In this document: piece after piece, positions 35,741 to 43,856 of the stretch
Position numbering within the stretch: position 1 is the stretch's first letter
Layout of the letters: every line of letters begins with the position of its first letter
NCBI GenBank assembly: GCA_030426845.1
Contig: JAUHXR010000005.1
Coordinates: 1 to 64,000 of the forward strand
Direction: 5' to 3'
Origin: Polyangia bacterium
Lineage (GTDB): Bacteria; Myxococcota_A; Polyangia; Polyangiales; Sandaracinaceae
Length of the DNA: 64,000 nucleotides
Notes under the pieces: model-generated
What the model was told of the DNA's origin: nothing
Databases searched by the model: none
Seen by the model: only the letters and a program-made list of their open reading frames with translations
Made by a program: the position numbers and the translations under genes

Positions 35741-35781
35741 GCCGCGCCCGCGAGTCGCCGCGAGGCTGGTAGCCTCGAGGC

Positions 35782-36972
35782 GTGGAGATCCTGATCCTCC
35801 TCGTCCTCGGCGCGGGCTTCGTCGCGATGCTCGCCCTGATCGTCGTCCTGACGATCTACCGTGGGCGCCAGCGCGGGCGCGACTGGGCGGCCGCCGCCGG
35901 GCAGCTCGGCTTGACCCTCGGCCCCGCGACCCACCGCGCGCCGTTCGCGGGGGACCGCCCCACCATCCACATGCCGATGCGTGGGGCCCGCGCCGGGCTG
36001 CCAGTGGAGATCGGGATCAAGGTCGTGATCCGACACGGCGCCAACAACCGCCGCTACCGTGAGCTGTGGACCTACGTGCGCGTCAGCTTCCCGCGGTCGC
36101 TCGACCTCGGGCTCGCCGCCCACACCACCGGCTTCGTCGGCCGCGCGTTCCAGGCGCTCGCCGGTCAAACCGACGTCCAGGTCGGCGACCCGGAGCTCGA
36201 CGCGGCGTACGAGATCAAGGCGGCCGACCCCGGGCTCGTCGCGCGCCTCTTCCAGGTGCCGTACCTGCGCGAGGCGCTGATGTGGCACGCGCACCACGCG
36301 CCGATGAAGCCGTGGGTCGGCGACGGCCAGGTCTACGCCTCGGTGAAGCGCGTCGTGACCGACCCCGGCGCCCTCGCCACCACCCTCGACAACCTGGTCG
36401 ACCTCGCCCGGCGTGTGCTCGCCGCGCGGGCGCAGATCGGCCCGTCCGAGGGCGAGCGCGCGGTGCAGGAGCAGTGGCGCCAGGTGGCCGAGCGGCGCGG
36501 GCTCGCCCTCGACGTCGAGGGCACGCGCATGAGCGGGCGCACCGAGGGCGTCTACGTCGAGGTCGACGCTCAGCTCGTGAAGCAGCAGCGCTGGACGGTC
36601 TTCACCGTGCGCTTCGATCGCCCGCTCGGCGCGAGCCTCAAGATGACCCGGCAGAGCAGCCTGCACTCGATCGGCAAGCTCCTCGGGATGCAGGACATCG
36701 AGGTCGGCGACCCGGCGTTCGACGCGCGCTTCCTGATCAAGGGCAGCCCGCCCGACCGCGTGCGGGCCCTGCTGACGCCGGAGGTGCGGGCGCGCCTCGC
36801 CGAGCTGTCGGACCGCGCGAGCGCGCTCGAGGTGCACGACGACCGCCTCGAGGCGCGGGTGGGCTGGCTCGTCGCGCAGGCGGCCGACGTCGACTCGGGC
36901 CTCGCGATGGTAGCGCGCGCGGGCGCGGCGCTGAGCGGCCAGGGCGCGGCCGAGGCGGGCCCGTTCCGCTGA
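35782..36972 (+). CDS. Hypothetical membrane-anchored protein with duplicated domain
   Basis: 396 aa from GTG 35782. One N-terminal transmembrane helix (about 3-26) is followed by a cytosolic or periplasmic region made of two similar halves. The duplicated signature is DVQVGDPELDAAYEIKAADP (about residues 133-152) and DIEVGDPAFDARFLIKGSPP (about 308-327). Each is preceded by strands such as VRVSFPRSLDLGLAAHT or FTVRFDRPLGASLKMT and followed by helices (VARLFQVPYLREAL and VRALLTPEVRARL). I do not recognise a catalytic motif. Similar proteins are usually annotated as hypothetical. It follows the amylase by 41 nt and precedes a methyltransferase-like lipoprotein by 40 nt, but is functionally unassigned. 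Confidence 0.7.
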   Translation: MEILILLVLGAGFVAMLALIVVLTIYRGRQRGRDWAAAAGQLGLTLGPATHRAPFAGDRPTIHMPMRGARAGLPVEIGIKVVIRHGANNRRYRELWTYVRVSFPRSLDLGLAAHTTGFVGRAFQALAGQTDVQVGDPELDAAYEIKAADPGLVARLFQVPYLREALMWHAHHAPMKPWVGDGQVYASVKRVVTDPGALATTLDNLVDLARRVLAARAQIGPSEGERAVQEQWRQVAERRGLALDVEGTRMSGRTEGVYVEVDAQLVKQQRWTVFTVRFDRPLGASLKMTRQSSLHSIGKLLGMQDIEVGDPAFDARFLIKGSPPDRVRALLTPEVRARLAELSDRASALEVHDDRLEARVGWLVAQAADVDSGLAMVARAGAALSGQGAAEAGPFR

Positions 36973-37012
36973 CCGGTTGACACGCCCTCACCGGGGCCGC
37001 ACAGCCCCCGCC

Positions 37013-37906
37013 ATGACTCAACGCGCTTGCACCTTCGCCCTCTCGCTCTGCCTCGCCGCGTGCGGCGGCGCCTCCGCCTCCGGCGAGCAGACCACCGCCG
37101 CCGAGGAGGCCCGCGTCCCCGTCCAGGTGGAGACCGGCTCCCTCACCGCCGCGATCGCCGGGGCCCACCGCTCGGACGAGAACCGGGCCCGCGACCGCTA
37201 CCGCCACCCGCAAGAGACGCTGACCTTCTTCGGGCTCGAGCCCGAGATGAACGTCGTGGAGATGGCGCCGGGCGGCGGCTGGTACACCGAGGTCCTCGCG
37301 CCCGTCCTGCGTGACCACGGCCACCTCTCGGTCGCGATCGCCGACCCGGAGTCGAGCGAGTACTCCCAGCGCCTCCTCGCGCGCCTCGCCCGGAACCCCG
37401 AGATCTTCGACCAGGTCGAGCAGGTGATCTTCGAGCTCCCCGAGAGCCCGAGCCTCGGCCCCGACGGCTCGGCCGACATGGTCGTCACCTTCCGCTCCAC
37501 CCACGGCTGGATCAACCGGGGTCAGGCCCAGGAGGTCTACAACGCGATGTTCCGCGTGCTCCGCCCGGGCGGCGTGCTCGGGGTCGTGCAGCACCGCGCG
37601 GCCGACGACGCGGACCCGGCCGAGAGCGCCCAGACGGGCTACGTGCCCGAGCCCACCGTGATCGAGCTCGCGACCAACGCGGGCTTCGTCCTTGAGGAGT
37701 CGTCGGAGCTCAACCGCAACCCGGCCGACGACCACGATCACCCCGAGGGCGTCTGGACGCTCCCCCCGAGCCTTCGGCTGGGCGACACGGACCGCGCGCA
37801 GTACGAGGCGATCGGCGAGAGCGACCGGATGACCCTCCGCTTCCGCCGGCCCGCGGCCGCGGCGGCGGAGCGCGCGACGGAAGAGGCCGAGGAGCTCATC
37901 GAGTAG
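37013..37906 (+). CDS. Predicted methyltransferase (COG4798 type) with lipoprotein signal
   Basis: 297 aa from ATG 37013. The N-terminus is a lipoprotein signal peptide (lipobox LAAC, Cys18). The mature protein matches the predicted-methyltransferase family seen in exported proteins: DENRARDRYRHPQETLTFFGL, NVVEMAPGGGWYTEVLAPVL (motif I, GGGW), SADMVVTFRSTHGWI, and FRVLRPGGVLGVVQHR. The fold is class I SAM-dependent methyltransferase, but SAM is not known to be available in the periplasm, so the function of exported members is unclear; it may have lost catalysis or use another ligand. C-terminal residues are Ala/Glu-rich. It lies 40 nt downstream of the duplicated-domain gene in the same direction. 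Confidence 0.82.
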   Translation: MTQRACTFALSLCLAACGGASASGEQTTAAEEARVPVQVETGSLTAAIAGAHRSDENRARDRYRHPQETLTFFGLEPEMNVVEMAPGGGWYTEVLAPVLRDHGHLSVAIADPESSEYSQRLLARLARNPEIFDQVEQVIFELPESPSLGPDGSADMVVTFRSTHGWINRGQAQEVYNAMFRVLRPGGVLGVVQHRAADDADPAESAQTGYVPEPTVIELATNAGFVLEESSELNRNPADDHDHPEGVWTLPPSLRLGDTDRAQYEAIGESDRMTLRFRRPAAAAAERATEEAEELIE

Positions 37907-37948
37907 CCCACCCAAGCGAGCCCGCCGGCGGTGGGTCAGAGTGTCCTC

Positions 37949-38428
37949 ATGCGCTCGTCTGCCGCCCTGCCCGCCGGCGCCCTCGCGCTCGGCCTGCTGC
38001 TGTTGACCCCCTTAGCGCGCGCCGATGTCGCGCCCCGAGGGCCCTACCGCCCACCCACGCGCATGCGGCTCCGGCTGACCACCGTGCGAGTGGAGTCCGG
38101 TGACGCTCCGCGCGAGGACCAGCAGCGCGCCGAGCGGGAGGTCCGGTCCGCGCTCCATCGGGCCCAGGGGCGCCTCGACACGTGCCTCCAGAACCACGTC
38201 CTGCGCGACGACGCGCTGCGGTCGCGCCGCCGCACCCTCGAGGGGCGGCTCGCCTTCGATCGGTCCGCCCGCCCCACCGGCCAGGGGATCATCGCCGCGC
38301 AGGGCATCCCGCAGCCCGCCCGGGCCTGCGTGGCCGAGGTGACGCGGGGGCTCGGGCTCTCGAGCGCACCCCGCGGCTTCGTCGAGCTGCGCTACCGCTA
38401 CACGCTGATCGCCGTACGCGGCCGCTGA
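37949..38428 (+). CDS. Small exported protein with AgmX/PglI-like domain
   Basis: 159 aa from ATG 37949 (an in-frame GTG at 37931 would add six). The signal peptide MRSSAALPAGALALGLLLL... ends after ARAD near residue 26. The mature part has paired-cysteine strands: RGRLDTCLQNHVL (helix-Cys), a strand pair EGRLAFDRSARPTGQG, RACVAEVTRGLGL, and a final FVELRYRYTLIAV strand. This I/L-x-x-C...G-x-x-G...C pattern recalls the AgmX/PglI C-terminal domain also present in the 9344-10447 lipoprotein, so it may be an envelope adaptor. Function is unknown. Its stop lies in the loop of a perfect 8-bp hairpin. Confidence 0.65.
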   Translation: MRSSAALPAGALALGLLLLTPLARADVAPRGPYRPPTRMRLRLTTVRVESGDAPREDQQRAEREVRSALHRAQGRLDTCLQNHVLRDDALRSRRRTLEGRLAFDRSARPTGQGIIAAQGIPQPARACVAEVTRGLGLSSAPRGFVELRYRYTLIAVRGR

Positions 38429-38438
38429 GCGCGGCCGC
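38418..38438. terminator. Perfect 8-bp hairpin formed by two GCGGCCGC copies
   Basis: GCGGCCGC at 38418-38425 and 38431-38438 (each self-complementary) flank a 5-nt loop, TGAGC, which contains the plus-strand stop codon. It is between convergent genes, so likely a shared terminator without U tract. Confidence 0.55.
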
Positions 38439-38447
38439 CTGAGCGCG

Positions 38448-39413
38448 TCAGCCCCGCCGCCTCGGACCGCTCGCGAGCCAGGCCCGCAGCTTCGCGACGC
38501 GCGCGGGCCCCAGCGCGGCCGGGTAGAGCGCGAGCGAGGCCCAGCTGAACGCGCCCACCTCCATCGTGAGCTCGATCCCGAGGTGGAGCGCGAGCCCGAA
38601 CAGGAGGTAGCCCTCGACGAAGCGGATCCGGGCGAAGAACGCCTTGATCCGCTGCAGGCGCGGGCTCACCGGCTCGCTCTCGCCGATCAGGAGCGCGAAG
38701 AGGAAGACGAGCCCCGAGACCTCGAAGATCCAGGTCGTCGTCGTCGCGATCTGGGTGAGCGGATAGGCCCAGAGCGGCAGGCCGGGGAAGCGGGCCCAGG
38801 TCGGCTGCTGGAGGATGAACCAGAGCGCCGACGCGGGGCCGCCGGGGACCCAGGTGGACGAGGCCTTGCCGATGCCGCTCCCGAAGTAGAGGAGGCCCAT
38901 CTGGACCATCATCAGAAAGCGCGGCCAGCGCGCGGTGAGCCCGCCCTTGCCGCGGTAGCGCGCGTCGATCGAGAGCGCGCGGCCGGCGCCGGAGAGGACG
39001 AGCAAGAACAGGATATCGACGAGCAGGTTGTCGTAGCTGCCGCGCGCGCTCGGGTTGAGCTCGGAGACGGCGCGGTAGCCGAGGTAGGTCACGAGCAGCG
39101 CGGGGCGGCTGAAGAGCCCGAGCGCGGAGAAGACCGCCGCGACGATCACCCCGACGAGGAGCAGGTGCACGCCCTCGACGGAGAGGCCGCCGTCGAACCA
39201 CCCGTAGGAGAAGCTCAGGCCGCCGAGCTCGCGGTGGACGAGCGCGACGTCGGCCGCCCCGCTGAGGAGGAAGCTGCCGAGGTGGAGCACCACGGTGGTC
39301 GCGCAGGCGATGCGCACGAGCGCGAGCGGCGTCGCGTCCTCTTCCGCGGTGAGGTACGCGAGGAAGCGCGCCCATCGCCCCTGGGTGGCCGAGCGGTTGA
39401 GGGGCCGGTTCAC
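38448..39413 (-). CDS. HTTM-domain (SdpB-like, vitamin K-carboxylase-related) membrane protein
   Basis: 321 aa from GTG 39413, which overlaps the stop of the preceding gene by four bases. It is polytopic with HTTM hallmarks: an N-terminal amphipathic segment, ALVRIACATTVVLHLGSFLL, then RFLMMVQMGLLYFGSGIGKASSTWVPGGPASALWFILQQPTWAR (the Q-x-x-x-L-Y-x-x-x-x-G-x-x-K-x-x-x-x-W pattern) and several further helices. HTTM proteins are distant relatives of gamma-carboxylase and include SdpB, which with SdpA matures the SDP toxin in Bacillus. The partner at 39410 is a single-pass protein of SdpA-like layout, so an SdpAB-type module is inferred. No SdpC-like substrate is seen nearby. Confidence 0.8.
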   Translation of the reverse strand: MNRPLNRSATQGRWARFLAYLTAEEDATPLALVRIACATTVVLHLGSFLLSGAADVALVHRELGGLSFSYGWFDGGLSVEGVHLLLVGVIVAAVFSALGLFSRPALLVTYLGYRAVSELNPSARGSYDNLLVDILFLLVLSGAGRALSIDARYRGKGGLTARWPRFLMMVQMGLLYFGSGIGKASSTWVPGGPASALWFILQQPTWARFPGLPLWAYPLTQIATTTTWIFEVSGLVFLFALLIGESEPVSPRLQRIKAFFARIRFVEGYLLFGLALHLGIELTMEVGAFSWASLALYPAALGPARVAKLRAWLASGPRRRG

Positions 39414-40213
39414 GGCGCAGGCCTCCGCACGACCACCGTGCGCCCCCACTCCGGCGGCGGCGGATCGGGGAGATCGGGCGAGTGCAGGGTCGTGCGCGAG
39501 AAGCCGCACTCCACGTATTGGGTGTCCGGGTCGTCCAGGAAGGCGAGGTTGGCGATCGCCCGGCAGCCCGCGTCGTAGCGCTCCGCATAGCTCGGCCAGC
39601 CCCAGCGGAAGATCATCGAGCGCACGCGCGGGTGGCCGAGCTGATGCGCGCGCCAGGCGTGGGCCGGATCGGCGTGGAGGTAGATCGTCTCCCACGGGCA
39701 CGACGCGCAGTCGCGCGCGCGCACGCCGAAGCGGTCGCTCGATTGGGTGCCGGCGTTGAACATCAGCCAGCTCTGCCGCTGCCCGGTCCACCGCATGTAG
39801 GGCTCGAACGGGGTGAGCGCGCGGTCGCGCACCGTCTGGTAGGTGACGACCACCTCGTAGAGCTCGTCCTCGAACGCGCGCTGCTCCATCCCGAAGCGCG
39901 CCGACCAGACCCGCATCTCGCGCTGGGCCCGCTCGTCGGCCCACGCGCGGCGGTCGAGCGCGCGAGAGAGGCTCGGGATCATCGACAGCGAGCTGGCCGC
40001 GACGTGGAAGACCACGAAGGCGCCGATGAGGTGAGGGAGCCAGCGGGCGAGGCCCGATCGACGCGCGGCAGGCTCGGGCCCGCGCGCCCGGTCGGCGGTG
40101 GCGGCAGCGGTCGACTCGACGGTCGACCCCGCGCGCGGCCCCGAGGGCACCTGGTCGGCCGCCTTCGCCGTCGTAGGCGGCCTCTTGCCGCGCCGCTTGC
40201 GTCGTTTGGCCAT
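39410..40213 (-). CDS. Single-pass membrane protein, SdpA-like partner of the HTTM protein
   Basis: 267 aa. The N-terminus is basic (MAKRRKRRGKRP) and cytoplasmic, followed by a linker and one transmembrane helix (about 58-80, WLPHLIGAFVVFHVAASSLSMI). The external domain holds SWLMFNAGTQSSDRFGVRARD, two cysteines in DCASCPW, another in DAGCRAI and ECGFSRT, and ends with VVVRRPAP. A W-x-M-F core after one helix is the layout of partners paired with HTTM proteins, such as SdpA. The gene starts 6 nt after argA and overlaps the HTTM start by four bases, so it is translated with it. The activity is unknown; disulfides in the external domain seem likely. Confidence 0.68.
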   Translation of the reverse strand: MAKRRKRRGKRPPTTAKAADQVPSGPRAGSTVESTAAATADRARGPEPAARRSGLARWLPHLIGAFVVFHVAASSLSMIPSLSRALDRRAWADERAQREMRVWSARFGMEQRAFEDELYEVVVTYQTVRDRALTPFEPYMRWTGQRQSWLMFNAGTQSSDRFGVRARDCASCPWETIYLHADPAHAWRAHQLGHPRVRSMIFRWGWPSYAERYDAGCRAIANLAFLDDPDTQYVECGFSRTTLHSPDLPDPPPPEWGRTVVVRRPAP

Positions 40214-40219
40214 CGACGC

Positions 40220-41533
40220 TCAGAGCTCCTTCATCAAGACGCGTGAGCGCCGGCGCCGATCGTAGCTCGCGCGGCGCGCGGGGGGCAGCGCGCGCACCGA
40301 GCTCGGCGCGAAGCCGCGCTCCTGGAAGAAGTGCGCGGAGCGGGTGGTGAGCACGAAGATCCGCTCGAGCCCCACCGAGCGCGCGCGCTCCTCCATCGCG
40401 TGGAGGAGCGACTCGCCGCGCCCCGTCTGCCGGTAGCTCGGGTGCATCGCGACGCAGTAGAGCTCGCCCATCCGCTCCTCGGGCATCGGCTCGAGCGCCG
40501 CGCAGCCGATGACGAGCCCGTCGCGCTCGACGACCATGAAGCGGTCGAGCTCCATCTCGAGCCGCTCGCGCCCGCGACGGATCAGGACGCCCTCCTCCTC
40601 GAGCGGGCGCAGGAGCGCGGCGAGCGGGCCTACGTCCGCGAAGGCGGCGGGCCGCAGCGTCTCGTAGTCCTCCGCGGTCACGAGCGTCCCCGCGCCCTCG
40701 CGGGTGTAGAGCTCCTCGAGCAGCGCGCCCTCGCGACGCCGCCCCACGAGGTGCGCGCGCCGGACCCCGCCTCGCACCGCCTGGGCCGCGGCGATGAGGT
40801 GGCGCTGGACGTCCTTGCCTCCGCGCCGGCGCGCGTGCGCCTCCGCCTCGTCGGGCGAGAGCTGGTTGATCCGGCGCCGCCGGCCGTCGACCACCCCGCG
40901 CCCCTCGAGCAAGCCGATCAGCTTGTCGGCGTGGAGCGCGATCGCGACGTCGCGGGCCACCGCGTGGGCCGCGAGGTTGAACGACTCGCCGGTGGGCGAG
41001 ACGCCGAGCGGGCTGATGAGGACGACCGCGTTCATGTCGAGCAGCCCGCGGATCGCGTCGGCGTCGACCCGGCGCACCTCGCCGGAGTAGAGGTAGTCCA
41101 CCCCGTCCCGAACCCCGATCGGGCGCGCGGTGACGAAGTTGCCGCTGACCGTCCGCAGGCGTGCGCCCTCCATCGGGGTGTTCGCGATGCCGGCCGAGAG
41201 CGCTCGCTCGAGCCGGGCCCGCACCGCGCCGACCGCCTCGTGCGTGCATTCGAGCGCCGCGCGGTCGGTGACCCGGATCCCGGCCACGATGCGCGAGCGC
41301 TGGCCGGCCGCGCGGAGGCGCCGCTCGATCTGCGGGCGGCTGCCGTGCACCAGGACGAGCCGGACGCCAAAGGCGCGCAGGAGCGCCACGTCGGACGCCA
41401 GGCCCTCGATCGCCGCGCCCTGGACTGCCTCGCCGCCGACGAGGACCACGAAGGTGCGCCCCCGGTGCGCGTGGATGTACGGCGCGGCGACGCGGAGGCT
41501 CTCGATGAAGCTGGACGGTGCGGGCGCGGTCAC
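40220..41533 (-). CDS. argA: Amino-acid N-acetyltransferase (N-acetylglutamate synthase)
   Basis: 437 aa, GTG start at 41533. The N-terminal two thirds form an amino acid kinase-type domain (FVVLVGGEAVQGAAIEGLASDVALLRAFGVRLVLVHGSRPQI and the QRSRIVAGIRVTD ligand region). The C-terminus is a GNAT acetyltransferase (EMELDRFMVVERDGLVIGCAAL, GELYCVAMHPSYRQTGRGESLLHAMEERA with the acetyl-CoA loop Q-T-G-R-G-E). This ArgA layout makes N-acetylglutamate from acetyl-CoA and glutamate at the start of arginine synthesis, and the kinase-like domain gives arginine feedback. No other arg gene is adjacent; instead the SdpA/HTTM pair follows 6 nt later. It diverges from an alpha/beta hydrolase with a 53-nt gap. 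Confidence 0.93.
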   Translation of the reverse strand: MTAPAPSSFIESLRVAAPYIHAHRGRTFVVLVGGEAVQGAAIEGLASDVALLRAFGVRLVLVHGSRPQIERRLRAAGQRSRIVAGIRVTDRAALECTHEAVGAVRARLERALSAGIANTPMEGARLRTVSGNFVTARPIGVRDGVDYLYSGEVRRVDADAIRGLLDMNAVVLISPLGVSPTGESFNLAAHAVARDVAIALHADKLIGLLEGRGVVDGRRRRINQLSPDEAEAHARRRGGKDVQRHLIAAAQAVRGGVRRAHLVGRRREGALLEELYTREGAGTLVTAEDYETLRPAAFADVGPLAALLRPLEEEGVLIRRGRERLEMELDRFMVVERDGLVIGCAALEPMPEERMGELYCVAMHPSYRQTGRGESLLHAMEERARSVGLERIFVLTTRSAHFFQERGFAPSSVRALPPARRASYDRRRRSRVLMKEL

Positions 41534-41586
41534 GGCGCCTGGTGTACACGCCCGCCGGCCCCTTGAAAATCGCGGGCGCGAGAACC

Positions 41587-42423
41587 ATGACCCCGGCGAT
41601 GGGTTCCGAGCTCGCGGTCCAGGCCCTCACCTCCGGCGATGCGCCCCCCGCGCGGTGGCTGATGTTCCTGCACGGGATCCTCGGCCGGGGCGGCAATTGG
41701 CGCGGGATCGCGCGCCGCACGATCGCCCGCGCGCCGACCTGGGGCGCGCTCCTCGTCGACCTGCGCGCCCACGGCGACTCGCGCGGCCTCACGCCGCCGG
41801 ACACCGTCGCGCGGTGCGCCGCCGACCTCGCCGGCTACGCGGCGACCCTCGAGGCGCCGGTCGAGGGCGTCCTGGGGCACAGCTTCGGCGGCAAGGTCGC
41901 GCTCGCCTACGCCGAGGACGCGCCCGCGCTGCGCAAGCTCTTCGTCGTCGACTCCTACCCCGGCCCGCGGCCGGGCGGGCGCGGCAGCGAGTCGGTCCTG
42001 CGCGTGCTCGGGATGCTCGGGGCCCTGCCGCCTCGGTTCGCCGAGCGCGACGACTTCGTCGCCCACGTCACCGGCGCGGGGTTCTCGGAGGGCCTCGCGC
42101 GCTGGCTCGCCCAGAGCCTCGACCGCGGCGACGACGGCACCTACGCGTTCGGCCTCGACCTCGCGCGCATCAAGGCGCTCCTCGACGACTACTTCGCGCG
42201 CGACCTCACGCCCGTGATCGACCCGCCCCGCGCGGGGCTCGAGGCCTGCCTCGTCGTGGGCGAGCGCTCGGAGGTCTTCGGCGAGGAGGAGCGCGCCCAC
42301 GCCGAAGAGCTCGCCGCGCGCCACGCCGGGGTGGAGGTCGCGGTCGTGCCGGACGCGGGTCACTGGATCCACGCGGACGCGCCCGAGCGCCTCGTCGCGC
42401 TGCTCGCGGAGCGGCTGGCGTGA
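41587..42423 (+). CDS. Alpha/beta hydrolase (YbfF-like esterase)
   Basis: 278 aa from ATG 41587; an ATG at 41599 is a close alternative. The fold is visible in order: oxyanion region MFLHGILGRGGNW, strand VDLRAHGDS, nucleophile elbow GHSFGGKVALAYA with Ser99, and the catalytic His in DAGHWIHADAPERL near the end. The HGILG and DLRAHGDS motifs resemble the YbfF/acyl-esterase branch. The substrate is unknown. Its stop overlaps the start of the following flavoprotein gene by four bases (GTGA), so the two are expressed together. Confidence 0.88.
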   Translation: MTPAMGSELAVQALTSGDAPPARWLMFLHGILGRGGNWRGIARRTIARAPTWGALLVDLRAHGDSRGLTPPDTVARCAADLAGYAATLEAPVEGVLGHSFGGKVALAYAEDAPALRKLFVVDSYPGPRPGGRGSESVLRVLGMLGALPPRFAERDDFVAHVTGAGFSEGLARWLAQSLDRGDDGTYAFGLDLARIKALLDDYFARDLTPVIDPPRAGLEACLVVGERSEVFGEEERAHAEELAARHAGVEVAVVPDAGHWIHADAPERLVALLAERLA

Positions 42424-43718
42424 GCGCGATCGACGTCGACGTGCTCGTGCTCGGGGGCGGCGTCGCCGGGCTGGCCGCCGCGACCTCGGCCGCGAAGACG
42501 GGGGCGGGCGTGCTCCTCGTCGAGCCCGAGGCGCTCGGAGGCCGGGCCGCCGCCTCGACCCTCGTCCCCTGGCGGGCGCTCGAGCGCGCGGTCGACGCGG
42601 GGGGCGACCGCGGCGCGATCTGGGAGCGGGCACAGGCCGCGGCCGCGCGGGTCACCGAGGAGTGGCGCGAGCGGAGCGCGCTCCGCCTCGAGGATCACGG
42701 CGTCGAACGGGTCCGCGGAGCGGCGCGCCTGCGAGGCCCCCGCGAGGCCGCGATCGAGGGCGGCCCGGTCGTACGCTTCGAGGGCGTCGTGATCGCGACC
42801 GGCGGGGCGCCGCGCGCGATCGGCGAGGGGCCGCGGGTCCTCCGGCCGGGTCAGCTGCTGTCGGTGGCCGCGCCCCCGCCCTCGATCCTCGTGGTGGGCG
42901 GCGGGGTGGCGGGCGCCGAGCTCGCGAGCGCGCTGAGCCGCGTCCCGGGCACCGAGGTCAGCTGGCTGATGGACGAGCTCGGGCTGCTGCCGGACTTCGA
43001 CCGCGAGCTCGCGGAGACCCTCGGCGACGTGCTGATGGGCCGAGGCGTCAAGCTGGTCCACGGCAAGCGCGTGCTCGGGGTCGAGGGCGACGAGCGGGAG
43101 GCGCGCGCCGCGCTCGACGGCGGCCGCACCTACGCGGCGTCCTGCGCGCTCGTCGCGGTCGGCACCCGGCCGCGGACCGACGACCTCGGCCTCGACACGA
43201 TCGGGCTCGAGGGGCTGTCGGTCGACGCGCGCTGCGAGACCGCGGTGGAGGGCGTCTTCGCGGCCGGAGACTGCACGCCTCGCTGTCGCAGCGCGGGCGC
43301 GGCGGAGGCGATGGGCCGGATCGCCGGTCGGCGCGCCGCCGGCGAGGACGCCCCGGCCTGGGATCCGGCGCGGGTGCCCGAGACGGTCTGCGCCCGGCCG
43401 GCCCTCGCGCAGATCGGCCTGACCCCCGAGCGCGCCGCCGGTCGCGAGGTCGCGCTCTACACCCTCCGCGCCGAGGAGACCCTCGACGGGGCCCTGTCCG
43501 GGGTAGGCGCGTCGCTCGACGACAAGGGCTTCACGCGGATCGTGTGCGACGCGGACACCGGCCATGTCCTCGGCGCGAGCGCCGCGGGGCCCGGGGCGCT
43601 CGCCGCGATCGACGCGATCGGGCTCGCGATGGAGCTCGGGGCGCGCGACGTCGATCTGCGCCGCCTCACGGGACGCAGCCCGGGGCCGCTCGAGGCGATC
43701 CGCCGGGCGGTCGACTGA
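42420..43718 (+). CDS. Pyridine nucleotide-disulfide oxidoreductase homologue lacking the redox disulfide
   Basis: 432 aa from GTG 42420, overlapping the hydrolase stop by four bases. It has the dihydrolipoyl dehydrogenase fold: FAD motif VLGGGVAGLAAATSAAKTG, NAD motif ILVVGGGVAGAELASAL, GVFAAGDCTPRC (FAD end motif) and the dimerisation domain. But where lipoamide dehydrogenases have GGTCLNVGCIPSK, this reads LGGRAAASTLVPWRAL, so both active-site cysteines are gone. The C-terminal His-Pro-x-x-x-E motif is replaced by RSPGPLEAIRRAVD. It may be a simple NAD(P)H oxidoreductase acting on another acceptor. Its coupling to an esterase gene suggests a joint pathway that I cannot name. Confidence 0.8.
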   Translation: MSAIDVDVLVLGGGVAGLAAATSAAKTGAGVLLVEPEALGGRAAASTLVPWRALERAVDAGGDRGAIWERAQAAAARVTEEWRERSALRLEDHGVERVRGAARLRGPREAAIEGGPVVRFEGVVIATGGAPRAIGEGPRVLRPGQLLSVAAPPPSILVVGGGVAGAELASALSRVPGTEVSWLMDELGLLPDFDRELAETLGDVLMGRGVKLVHGKRVLGVEGDEREARAALDGGRTYAASCALVAVGTRPRTDDLGLDTIGLEGLSVDARCETAVEGVFAAGDCTPRCRSAGAAEAMGRIAGRRAAGEDAPAWDPARVPETVCARPALAQIGLTPERAAGREVALYTLRAEETLDGALSGVGASLDDKGFTRIVCDADTGHVLGASAAGPGALAAIDAIGLAMELGARDVDLRRLTGRSPGPLEAIRRAVD

Positions 43719-43810
43719 GCCCTCGAGGCAGCCGTCGGGGCGGCGCGGGAGCCGAGCCGCCTTCGAACGCAGCAAGCTCCGATCGCGGGGACGACCGCGC
43801 CCCCGGGCCA

Positions 43811-43827
43811 GCTCGCGGGGAGCGAGC
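43811..43827. terminator. Weak hairpin between convergent genes
   Basis: GCTCGC (43811-43816) pairs with GCGAGC (43822-43827) around a 5-nt loop, in the 138-nt gap between the flavoprotein gene and the small minus-strand gene. The stem is short and has no U tract, so this is a weak call. Confidence 0.35.
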
Positions 43828-43856
43828 GGCCACGCGGGGGCGCCGAGCGCGCACCC

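Noticed and set aside
38448-41804. 1118-residue upstream extension of the HTTM frame
   Set aside because: The extension runs through the partner and argA genes in another frame; the GTG at 39413 with a GTGA overlap gives the expected HTTM length.
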